Origin: Turneriella parva
GTDB taxonomy: Bacteria; Spirochaetota; Leptospiria; Turneriellales; Turneriellaceae
Assembly (NCBI GenBank): GCA_020719945.1
Contig: DYPL01000006.1
Location: forward strand, 21,597-71,244
DNA: 49,648 nucleotides
Reading direction: 5' to 3'
The notes beneath the pieces were generated by a model that had not been told where the DNA came from, searched no databases, and saw only the letters and a list, made by a program, of their open reading frames with translations. Position numbers and translations under genes: made by a program. This document shows, in pieces, positions 9,370-17,046 of this stretch; within the stretch, counting starts at the first letter, position 1; each line of letters begins with the position of its first letter.

Positions 9370-9646
9370 TGTTTAATTTTCCTGTATCAGACTGTTCTGT
9401 CCTTGCGGGCTCTTCTTTTTTGTGCAAGAGGAATGCGGGGTCAAGTATTAATCGGTTGACCGAGCTACCTCATGCGATAACTGTTTCGCAACCTTTCAAG
9501 AATTCATTCTGTTTCTCAGAGCATGCTTCCCGAAAAAGAAAAACAGAAAAGGAAGTATAAGAGGCGGAAGCAGCGAGTGTAAAAGAATTTTTTTGGGGAC
9601 TGTGTTTGGATGGCGCATGGCCATTGAAACTATTTTGCGGTGATTT

Positions 9647-10774
9647 TTATGGACGCCAAATGTCCAACGAATACGGTGGCAGACCCGTATCAAGGGGATT
9701 GCTCGTGATCTCTGCAAAAGTAGTAACAGAGAAAATGCGGATCCCTGGTTGGTTGTTAGAGCGGTCTGCCACAAAAATTTTATCTGAACCATCCCAGGCG
9801 AAGTCGGCAAAATAACCTCCATCAGAAGAGGTGAGTACGGCCAGAGTATGCAGAACAGTTCCGGATTCGGGATCAAAAGCAATCAGGTAAGATTGAAAAA
9901 TTTGATCCGAAGCAATGGCAAAGGCAAGCGTTTTAGATACAAAAATTGAATTCAAAATTTCTAAACCGGCAGCAGCTTCAGGAAGGGGGCTCGCCCCGAA
10001 GGTAGAGGTACTTACGTTAAAAAGGACTACACCGCCATCGAGACTATAATTTACGCCAAAATTTGCCGGGGCCGAAACATACAACGAGTTGTCTACAGGA
10101 TGTTTCCTGAGAGAAGAAACCGGGTTTTCAAAAGGAAGAATGTAATCTGCCATAATGCTCTTGTTGGATGCGTCGAAAGCAAGTAAGCGGCTATCTCCCG
10201 AAGGTTGCCAGACTCCGCCACTATTACGATTCAGTCTTTGCAAAGTGACATATAAAATTGTCCCATCTGTAAACAGAGCAGAAGGTTCCGGGTATCCATC
10301 CGAATCTGACCAGGCCGAAACAGAAAGCGTGCCAACAGTTTTTCCGTTGCGAGGATCTATGGCAGATAAATAGTCGCGGTTATGCAGGCTCACATAAGCG
10401 AGACTTGGCGAAACAAGCGCAATATTTTGCGGGTTGCTTTTATTTCCCAGAGAAACTTCGTACACGGGCCGAAAGTTTTCCCAGGGCGAAACCTTTACAA
10501 GGTTGTCTGCTCCGTACCGGTTCAGAACAAAAATTTCGCCGCCGGTCGATTTTACAACTGCATCCGAGTGGACGGGAAAAATATCTTTGTAAACTTTTAG
10601 ATCTGTGAGAGAAATGGCAGAAAAAAATCCCGTTGTAAAATCAGATGTCGTCATGACCAGCATGGCTTCGGCTTTAACGACAGGTGCGGTCGGTTCCGGA
10701 ATGTCTGTGCAGGCTCCCGCAATTAGGAGAATAAAAAAAATCAAAACTATTTGATTAGATTGATACATTTTCAT
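9647..10774 (-). CDS. BtuG-like beta-propeller surface lipoprotein
   Basis: A 375-residue lipoprotein (lipobox LLIAGAC, Cys near residue 22) followed by repeated propeller-like segments such as NPQNIALVSPSLAYVSLHN, YLSAIDPRNGKTVGTLSV, PSALFTDGTILYVTLQRL and FADFAWDGSDKIFVADRS. This YncE-like pattern is the architecture of BtuG, the surface lipoprotein that caps BtuB and captures cobalamin in Bacteroides. The assignment rests on architecture plus context: it is the last gene of an operon led by a cobalamin riboswitch and overlaps the TonB receptor by four bases (ATGA). A general propeller lipoprotein for another ligand is the alternative. No terminator is obvious after it. Confidence 0.8.
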   Translation of the reverse strand: MKMYQSNQIVLIFFILLIAGACTDIPEPTAPVVKAEAMLVMTTSDFTTGFFSAISLTDLKVYKDIFPVHSDAVVKSTGGEIFVLNRYGADNLVKVSPWENFRPVYEVSLGNKSNPQNIALVSPSLAYVSLHNRDYLSAIDPRNGKTVGTLSVSAWSDSDGYPEPSALFTDGTILYVTLQRLNRNSGGVWQPSGDSRLLAFDASNKSIMADYILPFENPVSSLRKHPVDNSLYVSAPANFGVNYSLDGGVVLFNVSTSTFGASPLPEAAAGLEILNSIFVSKTLAFAIASDQIFQSYLIAFDPESGTVLHTLAVLTSSDGGYFADFAWDGSDKIFVADRSNNQPGIRIFSVTTFAEITSNPLDTGLPPYSLDIWRP

Positions 10775-12696
10775 TTCCAGACTCCCTTGTATTGCAGTTC
10801 GTACACGCGACCAGGCAATGGATAGCCCATCATGTCCTCGCGAAGTTCATCGAGAATATTGCGCACATAAAAAGAGACAGATGAATTGTCCCATAAAAAT
10901 CGAGTTCCGACAGTCACATCGTAACGCGCCGGGGAATAATAATACCAGGAATTGTAGCGGTCCCGGTAGGTGGCCCCTTCGTATTCAAAGGCAGCTAAAA
11001 AACGCAGATGGCGCGCGCCAGATTCTGCAAACAGAGAAACCGTGTGCATGGGGCGGTAGGGCAAAAACTTTCCTGCATAGGCGGCAACACTGCCGGTATC
11101 CCTTGCATCCATAAAGCTGTAACGTGCGGTAATGCTGCTGTAAGAATATCTGGCTGTAATCTCGTTTTCGAAGCCGCGCAGTACAGCTGCATCAATGTTC
11201 CGGGCCACCATGGTCTGCTGGGAATTGGCGGTATATAAAATAAGATGCGACGCATCTGTTAAAAATACGCGTGAAGATAAAGAGACAAATAAATACGAGA
11301 TGTTTAATCCTGTCTCTGCCGTACGTAGTATTTCGTGGCGAAGGGAATCAGACGGGAGAAGCAGAGCTCCATCGCCAAAAAATTCCATGATGGCAGGATA
11401 TCGCTCGCTGTAATTGACCGCCCCAAAAAACGAAACAGATTTTTGGCCAGAAAAAAAACTCGGGGAATATTCCAGACCTGTCCGAAAAGATTTCACGGCT
11501 CCGCTTCCAGAGCGAGGTTCAGAAAAAATAGTTTCACTCTGTAAAGATTGGTCGTGCAGAAAAACAGATTTGGCCTCTGCAAATAAAACAGTATCGCGGA
11601 TGGTTAATTCTCCGGAAAATGCAGTGTCTGCTTCGTTACGATCGTGTAGAATACTTTCTGTAGTAAAACGAACAAAGCGATATTCCAGAGGAAAAGATAA
11701 AACCAGATTTTCCAGAGGAAACCACAGTGGCAAAATATTTGCGCCGAGACTCATCGTCTGCTGCTGTGTTTCCATAAAACCCGACTCCAGTTCATACTTG
11801 GGATCGCACAGGCGGCTATCGCGAAGATTGGCAAATATTCCGCCAGAAAGAACAGCAGAATCAGTAGTCCACAATTCACCGGAGCCGCGAAGCAAATAAC
11901 GACGCGATGCATAGCGAACATGCGATGTCTCCTGCTGCACACTTCCAGGCAACCCCTGTTTTCTGTCTATTACTCCAAAAAGCAGACGAGAATTTCCAGG
12001 CGTGCGCAACAGGCTGAACCAGGAAAGTGAGCGGTAGTCCTCGTTTTCGCGAGTGGCCATGGTGTCATCGGATTCGTTAAACCAGGGCGTGCCGTTATCG
12101 TCATGGTATTCATAGCGATTGAGACTGCCCTGCACTTCGGCAAAGTGTGCCGACATAGAATCGCTGTAACCTGCGGATACGCTTCCACCTGCGAGGGAGT
12201 TTGCCATGGACTGCAGTTTCCATTGTTTAGAATCTTCTAACAAAGGAGAAACAAGATTCACAGCGCCGCCACCATGAAAGGAGCTGAGTCTGGCTGGCGA
12301 AAAAGATCGGTATATTTCTATCTGCTCAAAAAACAACAAAGGTATTTCGGATAAATTATCCATTTCTCCCGTGCCAGAGGAAACAGGAATTGAGTCTATG
12401 TAAATTCCAGTGTGAACAGGATTTGTGCCGCGAATGGAAATATGCGAAAAACTTCCCGGGGCTCCGTACCTCCGCAAAAAAAAGCCGGGTTGCATATCCA
12501 GAATTTCGCCGAGATTCCCTGCAGTGAGATTTGCGCCGCTGTCCGGAGAAACAATATCCATGCCGGGTGCTTTGTCTTTTTCTGCTACAACTTCAATTTC
12601 TGTGGTTTTCGGGTGGAGGCTGAAAAAAACGCCAGCGGCGGACAGCATTACAATTGCGCCGCAAAAGCGACCAGCCAGACAAGCCACAGCCCTCAA
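10771..12696 (-). CDS. TonB-dependent outer-membrane receptor, BtuB-like
   Basis: A 641-residue receptor with a signal peptide, a TonB-box-like TEIEVVAE segment near residue 32, a plug domain (LGEILDMQPGFFLRRYGAPG, ISIRGTNPVHTGIYIDSIPV, FHGGGAVNLVSP) and a long strand-rich barrel. It is similar in length to E. coli BtuB (about 600). Cobalamin is the likely substrate because the operon begins with a B12 riboswitch. The start is TTG, overlapping the stop of the upstream lipoprotein as TTGA, with an AAGG stretch about ten bases upstream; the next gene overlaps by ATGA. No tonB, exbBD or btuCDF genes lie in the window. Confidence 0.9.
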   Translation of the reverse strand: MRAVACLAGRFCGAIVMLSAAGVFFSLHPKTTEIEVVAEKDKAPGMDIVSPDSGANLTAGNLGEILDMQPGFFLRRYGAPGSFSHISIRGTNPVHTGIYIDSIPVSSGTGEMDNLSEIPLLFFEQIEIYRSFSPARLSSFHGGGAVNLVSPLLEDSKQWKLQSMANSLAGGSVSAGYSDSMSAHFAEVQGSLNRYEYHDDNGTPWFNESDDTMATRENEDYRSLSWFSLLRTPGNSRLLFGVIDRKQGLPGSVQQETSHVRYASRRYLLRGSGELWTTDSAVLSGGIFANLRDSRLCDPKYELESGFMETQQQTMSLGANILPLWFPLENLVLSFPLEYRFVRFTTESILHDRNEADTAFSGELTIRDTVLFAEAKSVFLHDQSLQSETIFSEPRSGSGAVKSFRTGLEYSPSFFSGQKSVSFFGAVNYSERYPAIMEFFGDGALLLPSDSLRHEILRTAETGLNISYLFVSLSSRVFLTDASHLILYTANSQQTMVARNIDAAVLRGFENEITARYSYSSITARYSFMDARDTGSVAAYAGKFLPYRPMHTVSLFAESGARHLRFLAAFEYEGATYRDRYNSWYYYSPARYDVTVGTRFLWDNSSVSFYVRNILDELREDMMGYPLPGRVYELQYKGVWK

Positions 12697-13610
12697 TGGA
12701 TGGCCTTGAGATAACGGGCATACACGGCATCTATGTCGGCTCCACTCTGGTCTGTGGAATTTGCCACAGAGGGATACGCTGTACTGGTGTCCGGGTTCGT
12801 TACTTTGTTGGCGCGGGTTAGTTTGATGTAGCGAAATCCATTTGTCTTAATTGCTGTGCCGTCGGTTGTGTCGGGAAGAGAGTTCAGATCAAAGCCGTCC
12901 CCCCCAGACGCTAAAAGATTTGTCACTAAATTTACGGCACCTGGACTTAGTCGGTCCCCCTGAAAAAAGGGATCGGCACCATGCAGTAGATAGGAATGAG
13001 TTGCTTCGTTGTAGAGAGTCGGGAATATTCCGGCAAAACCGTTCCAGTCTTTCCAAGAGGAGGACCCTGGATCCGTGGTTTCGTCATCGCTAATGCCGTC
13101 ATTATCGGAATCGATTCCCTTGTAATCGACCGGAAATGGTACCCAGGTAGATCCATCCAGAGAAACCTCTACGGCTGCCGGCTCAATAAAACTTTCGCCC
13201 TCTGAGTTTGAGATAAAAAATCCATTTTCAAAAAGAGTAAAGTCTACTCCTTCGCCATTGCAGACGGCATGGCTGCTCCAACGCAAAATAAGAACTCCGC
13301 TCGTATCGGAATCGTGGTTGCGCAGACTGTACACGTCCATGGTGCCATTTGCTCCATTTGTGGCCATGGCAGGGTTGCCGTAATTGCCGAGATCAGAAAC
13401 TGGCTGTAGGGCCTGATCGGCATGGTAGGCAACAGCGCTCTCCGGATTTTCGTTGTAGTGCTGGTAAAAAGATTCGCAGCCATCGGGAGCAGCCGGGTAG
13501 GGTGGTTGATAGCGCGCAACGCTTGGCTCATTATTCTGAGGGTTTTGTTCGGTGGCACAGCCAGCCAGAAAAAGTAGCCCTGCCACAAGGGCCCCATGGA
13601 ATGGTTTCAT
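12693..13610 (-). CDS. LIC13355-like lipoprotein of the cobalamin operon
   Basis: A 305-residue lipoprotein (lipobox LLFLAGC, Cys near residue 18). It is rich in Asp, Asn and Gly, with a conserved-looking core VDFTLFENGFFISN, EPAAVEVSLDGSTWVPFPVD and GFDLNSLPDT, the arrangement I associate with the Leptospira LIC13355 family and with surface proteins next to TonB receptors in Bacteroidetes. A calcium-loop-like DSDNDGISDDE lies near residue 165. It is the first gene after the riboswitch, with GGAG seven bases before the ATG, so its ribosome-binding site may be the direct target of the switch. A cobalamin-binding role, comparable to Bacteroides BtuH, is an inference from position. Confidence 0.8.
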   Translation of the reverse strand: MKPFHGALVAGLLFLAGCATEQNPQNNEPSVARYQPPYPAAPDGCESFYQHYNENPESAVAYHADQALQPVSDLGNYGNPAMATNGANGTMDVYSLRNHDSDTSGVLILRWSSHAVCNGEGVDFTLFENGFFISNSEGESFIEPAAVEVSLDGSTWVPFPVDYKGIDSDNDGISDDETTDPGSSSWKDWNGFAGIFPTLYNEATHSYLLHGADPFFQGDRLSPGAVNLVTNLLASGGDGFDLNSLPDTTDGTAIKTNGFRYIKLTRANKVTNPDTSTAYPSVANSTDQSGADIDAVYARYLKAIH

Positions 13611-13654
13611 TGTTTCTCCACGGCATTTACTCCCGAAGGCCGCTAAAATTTTTT

Positions 13655-13852
13655 ATGGCAGGTCTCCTGGCTTCCCGGTTGCAGTTAGAAAATAATTTTG
13701 TTTTATCAAATTAACTTCAGTCTGTTGGAAAACCTTCCCGCTTGCGCAGTGGTTTTCCGTATTCCGGGATTTCCCGGCGGGTATACAGTTGCGGGTACAG
13801 CTCCCGATTGTCGCGGGATTCCCTTTTCACCCCTGTTAAGCGGGCACCATGG
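13655..13852 (-). promoter_or_regulatory. Cobalamin (AdoCbl) riboswitch
   Basis: On the minus strand the conserved elements occur in order: GGTGCCC, GGGGTGAAAAGGGAA, GGGAGCTG, CCCGCAACTGTA, CCACTG, GCGGGAAGG and the B12 box AGCCAGGAGACCTGCC. After the box a short CGGC...GCCG hairpin lies before the GGAG site of the lipoprotein gene, which suggests control of translation initiation; a classical terminator is not evident. It controls the three-gene uptake operon. Confidence 0.97.
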
Positions 13853-13879
13853 GGAAGACTGTGCGCCAAGAATAGGTGG

Positions 13880-14230
13880 TCAAGGAAAAACTCGGATCAT
13901 CTCTGTCGTAAGCTGGGACCAGAATCCGGCTGTGGGATTTTCTGTTAATCGGAAAAATTCTTCGGGTGTATATACGAGGAGGTCTAAAGCTGGAACCAAA
14001 TCAAATAAATCATCGTATTCTCTCGCGCGCTCGACAAATGGTTTTGACGTTTGTGCAACAACAATCAAATCGATATCGCTGTGTCTCGTGAGTTTTCCCC
14101 TTGCAAGTGATCCAAAGATCCATGCTTCCTCTGCACGCCCCTGGAGTTTGTTTTTTAACGCTTTTATAAATGTCTCGCGTGTAAAATTACCAAGTGGATT
14201 GCGCTGTATTTTTACGAGAATATTATTCAT
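13880..14230 (-). CDS. MNT-type nucleotidyltransferase of a HEPN/MNT pair
   Basis: A 116-residue minimal nucleotidyltransferase. The signature GSLARGKLTRHSDIDLIVVA holds the two metal-binding aspartates, and a third acidic residue is in ALDLLVYTPEE. In characterised pairs (MntA/HepT) such enzymes are antitoxins that AMPylate the HEPN ribonuclease. I chose the ATG at 14230, which overlaps the HEPN stop by eight bases and opens with MNNILVKIQRNP; the longer open frame runs antisense through the HEPN gene and is not real. It ends about 30 bases before the cobalamin riboswitch, so the B12 operon promoter must lie at its 3' end. Confidence 0.88.
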   Translation of the reverse strand: MNNILVKIQRNPLGNFTRETFIKALKNKLQGRAEEAWIFGSLARGKLTRHSDIDLIVVAQTSKPFVERAREYDDLFDLVPALDLLVYTPEEFFRLTENPTAGFWSQLTTEMIRVFP

Positions 14231-14612
14231 GTTGAATTTCTTTTCGTGCAATTTCCAGGAACAGGTCAGCAAATTCGAGAGCTTCCACTGCATGGACCCT
14301 TGTGTAGAATTGAAATGGAGCTCCGCCGTCATAGGCGTCCGGATATCTCGTGGGGATATAATATTGATCGAGTCGCAGGGCCGCCTCGCGCAATGGGCCA
14401 TTTATTCCCAGTGCATCTGCAATTTCTCGGATGGAATGTGAACGAATGGAATCAAAATCGCGCGCTAATGCTATGGCTTTTAGAGCTTTTTCTGCAACCT
14501 GCTGCGAGATAAAACAAGCCTGTGCAAAGTGTTCGGATTCTGCGGAATCTTGTCCCCATAGAAAATCATTTTCTGCCTGGGCAAGCCAGTCTGCTGCTCT
14601 TGATTTTCGCAT
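14223..14612 (-). CDS. HEPN-domain protein of a HEPN/MNT pair
   Basis: A 129-residue all-helical protein. The opening ADWLAQAENDFLWGQ, the QVAEKALKAIAL helix, a SHSIREIADAL segment and YIPTRYPDAYDG match the HEPN domain (PF05168). The R-x4-H arrangement of ribonuclease HEPN toxins is not in its usual internal place; the only one is RKEIQH at the extreme C-terminus, so ribonuclease activity is uncertain. It is translated first and overlaps the nucleotidyltransferase gene by eight bases. TTGACA lies 29 bases upstream with no Shine-Dalgarno site, which may mean a very short leader. It may be a toxin-antitoxin module or a general stress module. Confidence 0.85.
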   Translation of the reverse strand: MRKSRAADWLAQAENDFLWGQDSAESEHFAQACFISQQVAEKALKAIALARDFDSIRSHSIREIADALGINGPLREAALRLDQYYIPTRYPDAYDGGAPFQFYTRVHAVEALEFADLFLEIARKEIQHE

Positions 14613-14725
14613 GGTATTTTGTGCAGGAAGATTTATACTTTGTCAATATTTAAAAAAGGGAAATTTGGCGAAAGAATTAGATAGGGATGATCATGAGAGC
14701 GGGAAAGGAAACCTGACTACAAAAT

Positions 14726-14772
14726 CCATAGAATCTGTAGCCGGTTTGGCAAAAAAATAATCTGTTTAGGCG
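14726..14772 (+). repeat. Dispersed intergenic repeat, copy 3
   Basis: Contains GAATCTGTAGCCGG, TTTGGCAAAAAAATAA, TCTG and TTTAGGCG in family order, running straight into the hairpin at 14773-14796. Confidence 0.6.
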
Positions 14773-14796
14773 ATACGCTAAGCTTCCTTAGCGTAT
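14773..14796 (-). terminator. Ten-bp hairpin at the metallophosphoesterase stop codon
   Basis: A perfect inverted repeat ATACGCTAAG-CTTC-CTTAGCGTAT touches the stop codon of the metallophosphoesterase gene. On the minus strand a T-run follows only after about 15 bases, inside the repeat copy, so it may act as an mRNA 3'-end stabiliser or a weak terminator. Confidence 0.5.
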
Positions 14797-16142
14797 TACT
14801 TCAAATCAATGACTAACTCGTTGTCGACAGGGGCAAGGTCTTCCCACCACGAATCAATCAGAGGCTTGCGGTTGTCTAATACCATTCCGCCCATAAAGCC
14901 AAGTTTCTTTTTGTCGATGAGAGGTTTTTTGGAAGTGTCTTCGTCGCCGCCAAGGTGGGCCACATAGGCAACAGCAACCAGCGGTGCCATATAATCCTGA
15001 TCTTTCGCAGACACATTGTAACCGGCCATAATATCCTTTGCCATTACTTCGGTTCCGTCAAGAACGAACTGGTTGGCAAATTTTTGAAAGTCTTTTTGAG
15101 AGGGAATTGACTGAACGCGGTGGCTTGTTACGCGAAGAGTATTGTCTTTGATTTCGTACATTCTATAGGGAGATGGATATGTGACCGGCGAACCAACTTC
15201 TATATCGTACAGGACCGGATTGTGAGCAATGTGATCAAATTTGCGCAGAGTAATATCCTGAGCATGGTAGTGGCCCGTGAATACAACGCGCACGCCATAT
15301 TTAGCGAAAACCTCTGCAACGGCATCGTTATTATCCACGAGATATTCTCCATAATATTTTTTGTTAGCTGTGTAATGGTCGATAATTCCGTGGTGCATCA
15401 TGGCAACTACCGGCTTACCGTTGCGGCGCGCCTGGATGAGCTGCTCTTCAATCCATGCCATTGTCTCTTTTGTAAAATGACCGTAAGTGATAGGGTGTTT
15501 TTTGAGATCATTTTGTTGGGCTTTTGTGGAATCCAGTGCGAAGAGCAACAAACCTGGAGTTGGCTCTGCGATATAGCTTAAAGAATTTGGATCGCGCGCA
15601 AGAGCTGTGGAGTATCCAAAGTCGTTGTAAATTTCTGCAAATTCGGAAAGCTCAACGGATGGAATTCGCTCCTTGCCGGTCTGCGTGTATTTGAAGGCAT
15701 CACCGCTGCGCAGATCATGGTTGCCGGGAATCACATAGACGGGGGTTCCTGCTGCTTCTACCTTTTTGAGCATGGCAACAAGAAACTCGTGGTTGTGCCG
15801 CTCGCCATCTTTTGTGAGGTCACCAGACAAAATAAGAAAATTCACTTTCTGCTTTTGGATACCTGAGAACATGGCCTGGATAATTTCTTCGGATTCTCTG
15901 AGCATTTTGCGGTCGTGGCGTAGATATTCTTGAAAATCGGGAGTGTCAAAACCAAGAGTTTTGTCGAACACGTGGAGGTCGGACATGTGTGCAAACTTCA
16001 CGGATGGATAGGCTGGAGCGCTTCCTTGGAACAGCTCCTGAACGGATGGTTCTTTGTTGTATCTCGTTTCAATTTTTTTGGATGACGAGCATGCACCGAG
16101 CAGTGCCGCTATGGACATCGCGATTAAGAATTGCTTTTTCAT
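14796..16142 (-). CDS. Calcineurin-like metallophosphoesterase lipoprotein
   Basis: A 448-residue lipoprotein (lipobox LLGAC, Cys near residue 17) with every metal motif of the calcineurin-like family: HMSDLHVFD, SGDLTKDGERHNHE, PGNHDLRSG, MMHHGIIDH and FTGHYHAQD. It should be an exported hydrolase of phosphomono- or phosphodiesters; the substrate is unknown. I chose the ATG at 16142 because it gives a clean lipoprotein signal; the frame stays open 65 codons upstream without signal-like sequence. It is transcribed away from the barrel gene at 16338. The C-terminal 80 residues past the catalytic core do not resemble a domain I know. Confidence 0.92.
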   Translation of the reverse strand: MKKQFLIAMSIAALLGACSSSKKIETRYNKEPSVQELFQGSAPAYPSVKFAHMSDLHVFDKTLGFDTPDFQEYLRHDRKMLRESEEIIQAMFSGIQKQKVNFLILSGDLTKDGERHNHEFLVAMLKKVEAAGTPVYVIPGNHDLRSGDAFKYTQTGKERIPSVELSEFAEIYNDFGYSTALARDPNSLSYIAEPTPGLLLFALDSTKAQQNDLKKHPITYGHFTKETMAWIEEQLIQARRNGKPVVAMMHHGIIDHYTANKKYYGEYLVDNNDAVAEVFAKYGVRVVFTGHYHAQDITLRKFDHIAHNPVLYDIEVGSPVTYPSPYRMYEIKDNTLRVTSHRVQSIPSQKDFQKFANQFVLDGTEVMAKDIMAGYNVSAKDQDYMAPLVAVAYVAHLGGDEDTSKKPLIDKKKLGFMGGMVLDNRKPLIDSWWEDLAPVDNELVIDLK

Positions 16143-16337
16143 AGTGGTCAACTGTAAAACTTCGGTAACTGCCGAAAAGACTTTTTTGCGAGATGAGCCC
16201 TGCTGCTTTTGCTTGGGAACAGATTTGCCGCTGGTGCACTGGACGCATAGCTGTGCAATGCGGTGTTCGGGATAAACCTGGTAGCGCAAAACGTTTATAT
16301 TAGTGGACGATTTCTCAATATTTTGTAATATTAACAA

Positions 16338-16991
16338 ATGAAGGAGCGATTTTTGTTGGCAGGCGGAATTTTTTTCGTTTCAATTTTTTTTGCTCCTGTC
16401 CACGCCCAAGCTCTTTTTGAAGATACAGAGCTGTATCGTCCCCAATCTGGTTTTCGTGAAGAGTACCGCCCCACCGTCCACGCCCACATTGCTCCTTCTT
16501 TGCCGGTTGGTTATCTCGCTGATATTTTTCCTTTTGGTGCTGGTGCCAATCTTGCATTTACCTTGCGCCTTCCGTGGAAGTTTTTACAGTTTTCTGAGTA
16601 TCTTGACTGGAGTGCTGGTGCCACTGCTGGGTATTATTTTTTTATGAGCGAGGTAGACGATTCGTCTCTCCTTTTGCAGTTGATTCCTTTTACTGCCGAT
16701 GTTCGCCTTGTGTTTCGGATTCCACCATTGGCGGTTAAGAATTTTTTCCCTTATATAAGTACGGGAACGGGTGCTTCTTATACTGTGGGTAGTCGCGAGG
16801 AGCATTTAACCGGGATTACTTTGACAGGCACCTCTATTGATTATACCTATTTGATTGGCGGTGGTTTTTCTTATGATATTCCCGAGATTCCCGCTATGGA
16901 GTATGTTTTTAATTTGCAGTATTTGCTTGCAGCCGAGCGAGAATTGGGTCATTTTTTGAATATTTCGTTGGGGGTTGCTTATGAGCTTTAG
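16338..16991 (+). CDS. Small outer-membrane beta-barrel protein, hypothetical
   Basis: A 217-residue protein with a signal peptide (cleavage likely after APVHAQA) and alternating amphipathic strands: LAFTLRLPWKFLQF, SAGATAGYYFFMS, DVRLVFRIPPL, SYTVGSREEHLTG, YTYLIGGGFSYDI and the terminal LNISLGVAYEL. The pattern fits an eight-stranded barrel ending in a hydrophobic residue. No specific family is recognised. It overlaps the possible upstream starts of the giant lipoprotein gene (ATG at 16981), so the two are probably one operon, and the barrel could be the outer-membrane partner of that lipoprotein. Confidence 0.75.
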   Translation: MKERFLLAGGIFFVSIFFAPVHAQALFEDTELYRPQSGFREEYRPTVHAHIAPSLPVGYLADIFPFGAGANLAFTLRLPWKFLQFSEYLDWSAGATAGYYFFMSEVDDSSLLLQLIPFTADVRLVFRIPPLAVKNFFPYISTGTGASYTVGSREEHLTGITLTGTSIDYTYLIGGGFSYDIPEIPAMEYVFNLQYLLAAERELGHFLNISLGVAYEL

Positions 16992-17046
16992 GGGAATTTT
17001 ATCGAAGTTGGGGGGCAACCCCCCCATGGCCCCCTTGGGTTCGCGC

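Noticed and set aside
9439-9461. GGTCAA...TTGACC inverted repeat as an operator
   Set aside because: Six-bp arms with a loose spacer are expected by chance at this window size, and no promoter hexamers fit around it.
16143-16337. A 65-residue N-terminal extension of the metallophosphoesterase
   Set aside because: The internal ATG at 16142 gives a perfect lipoprotein signal; the upstream residues are not signal-like and belong to the divergent promoter region.
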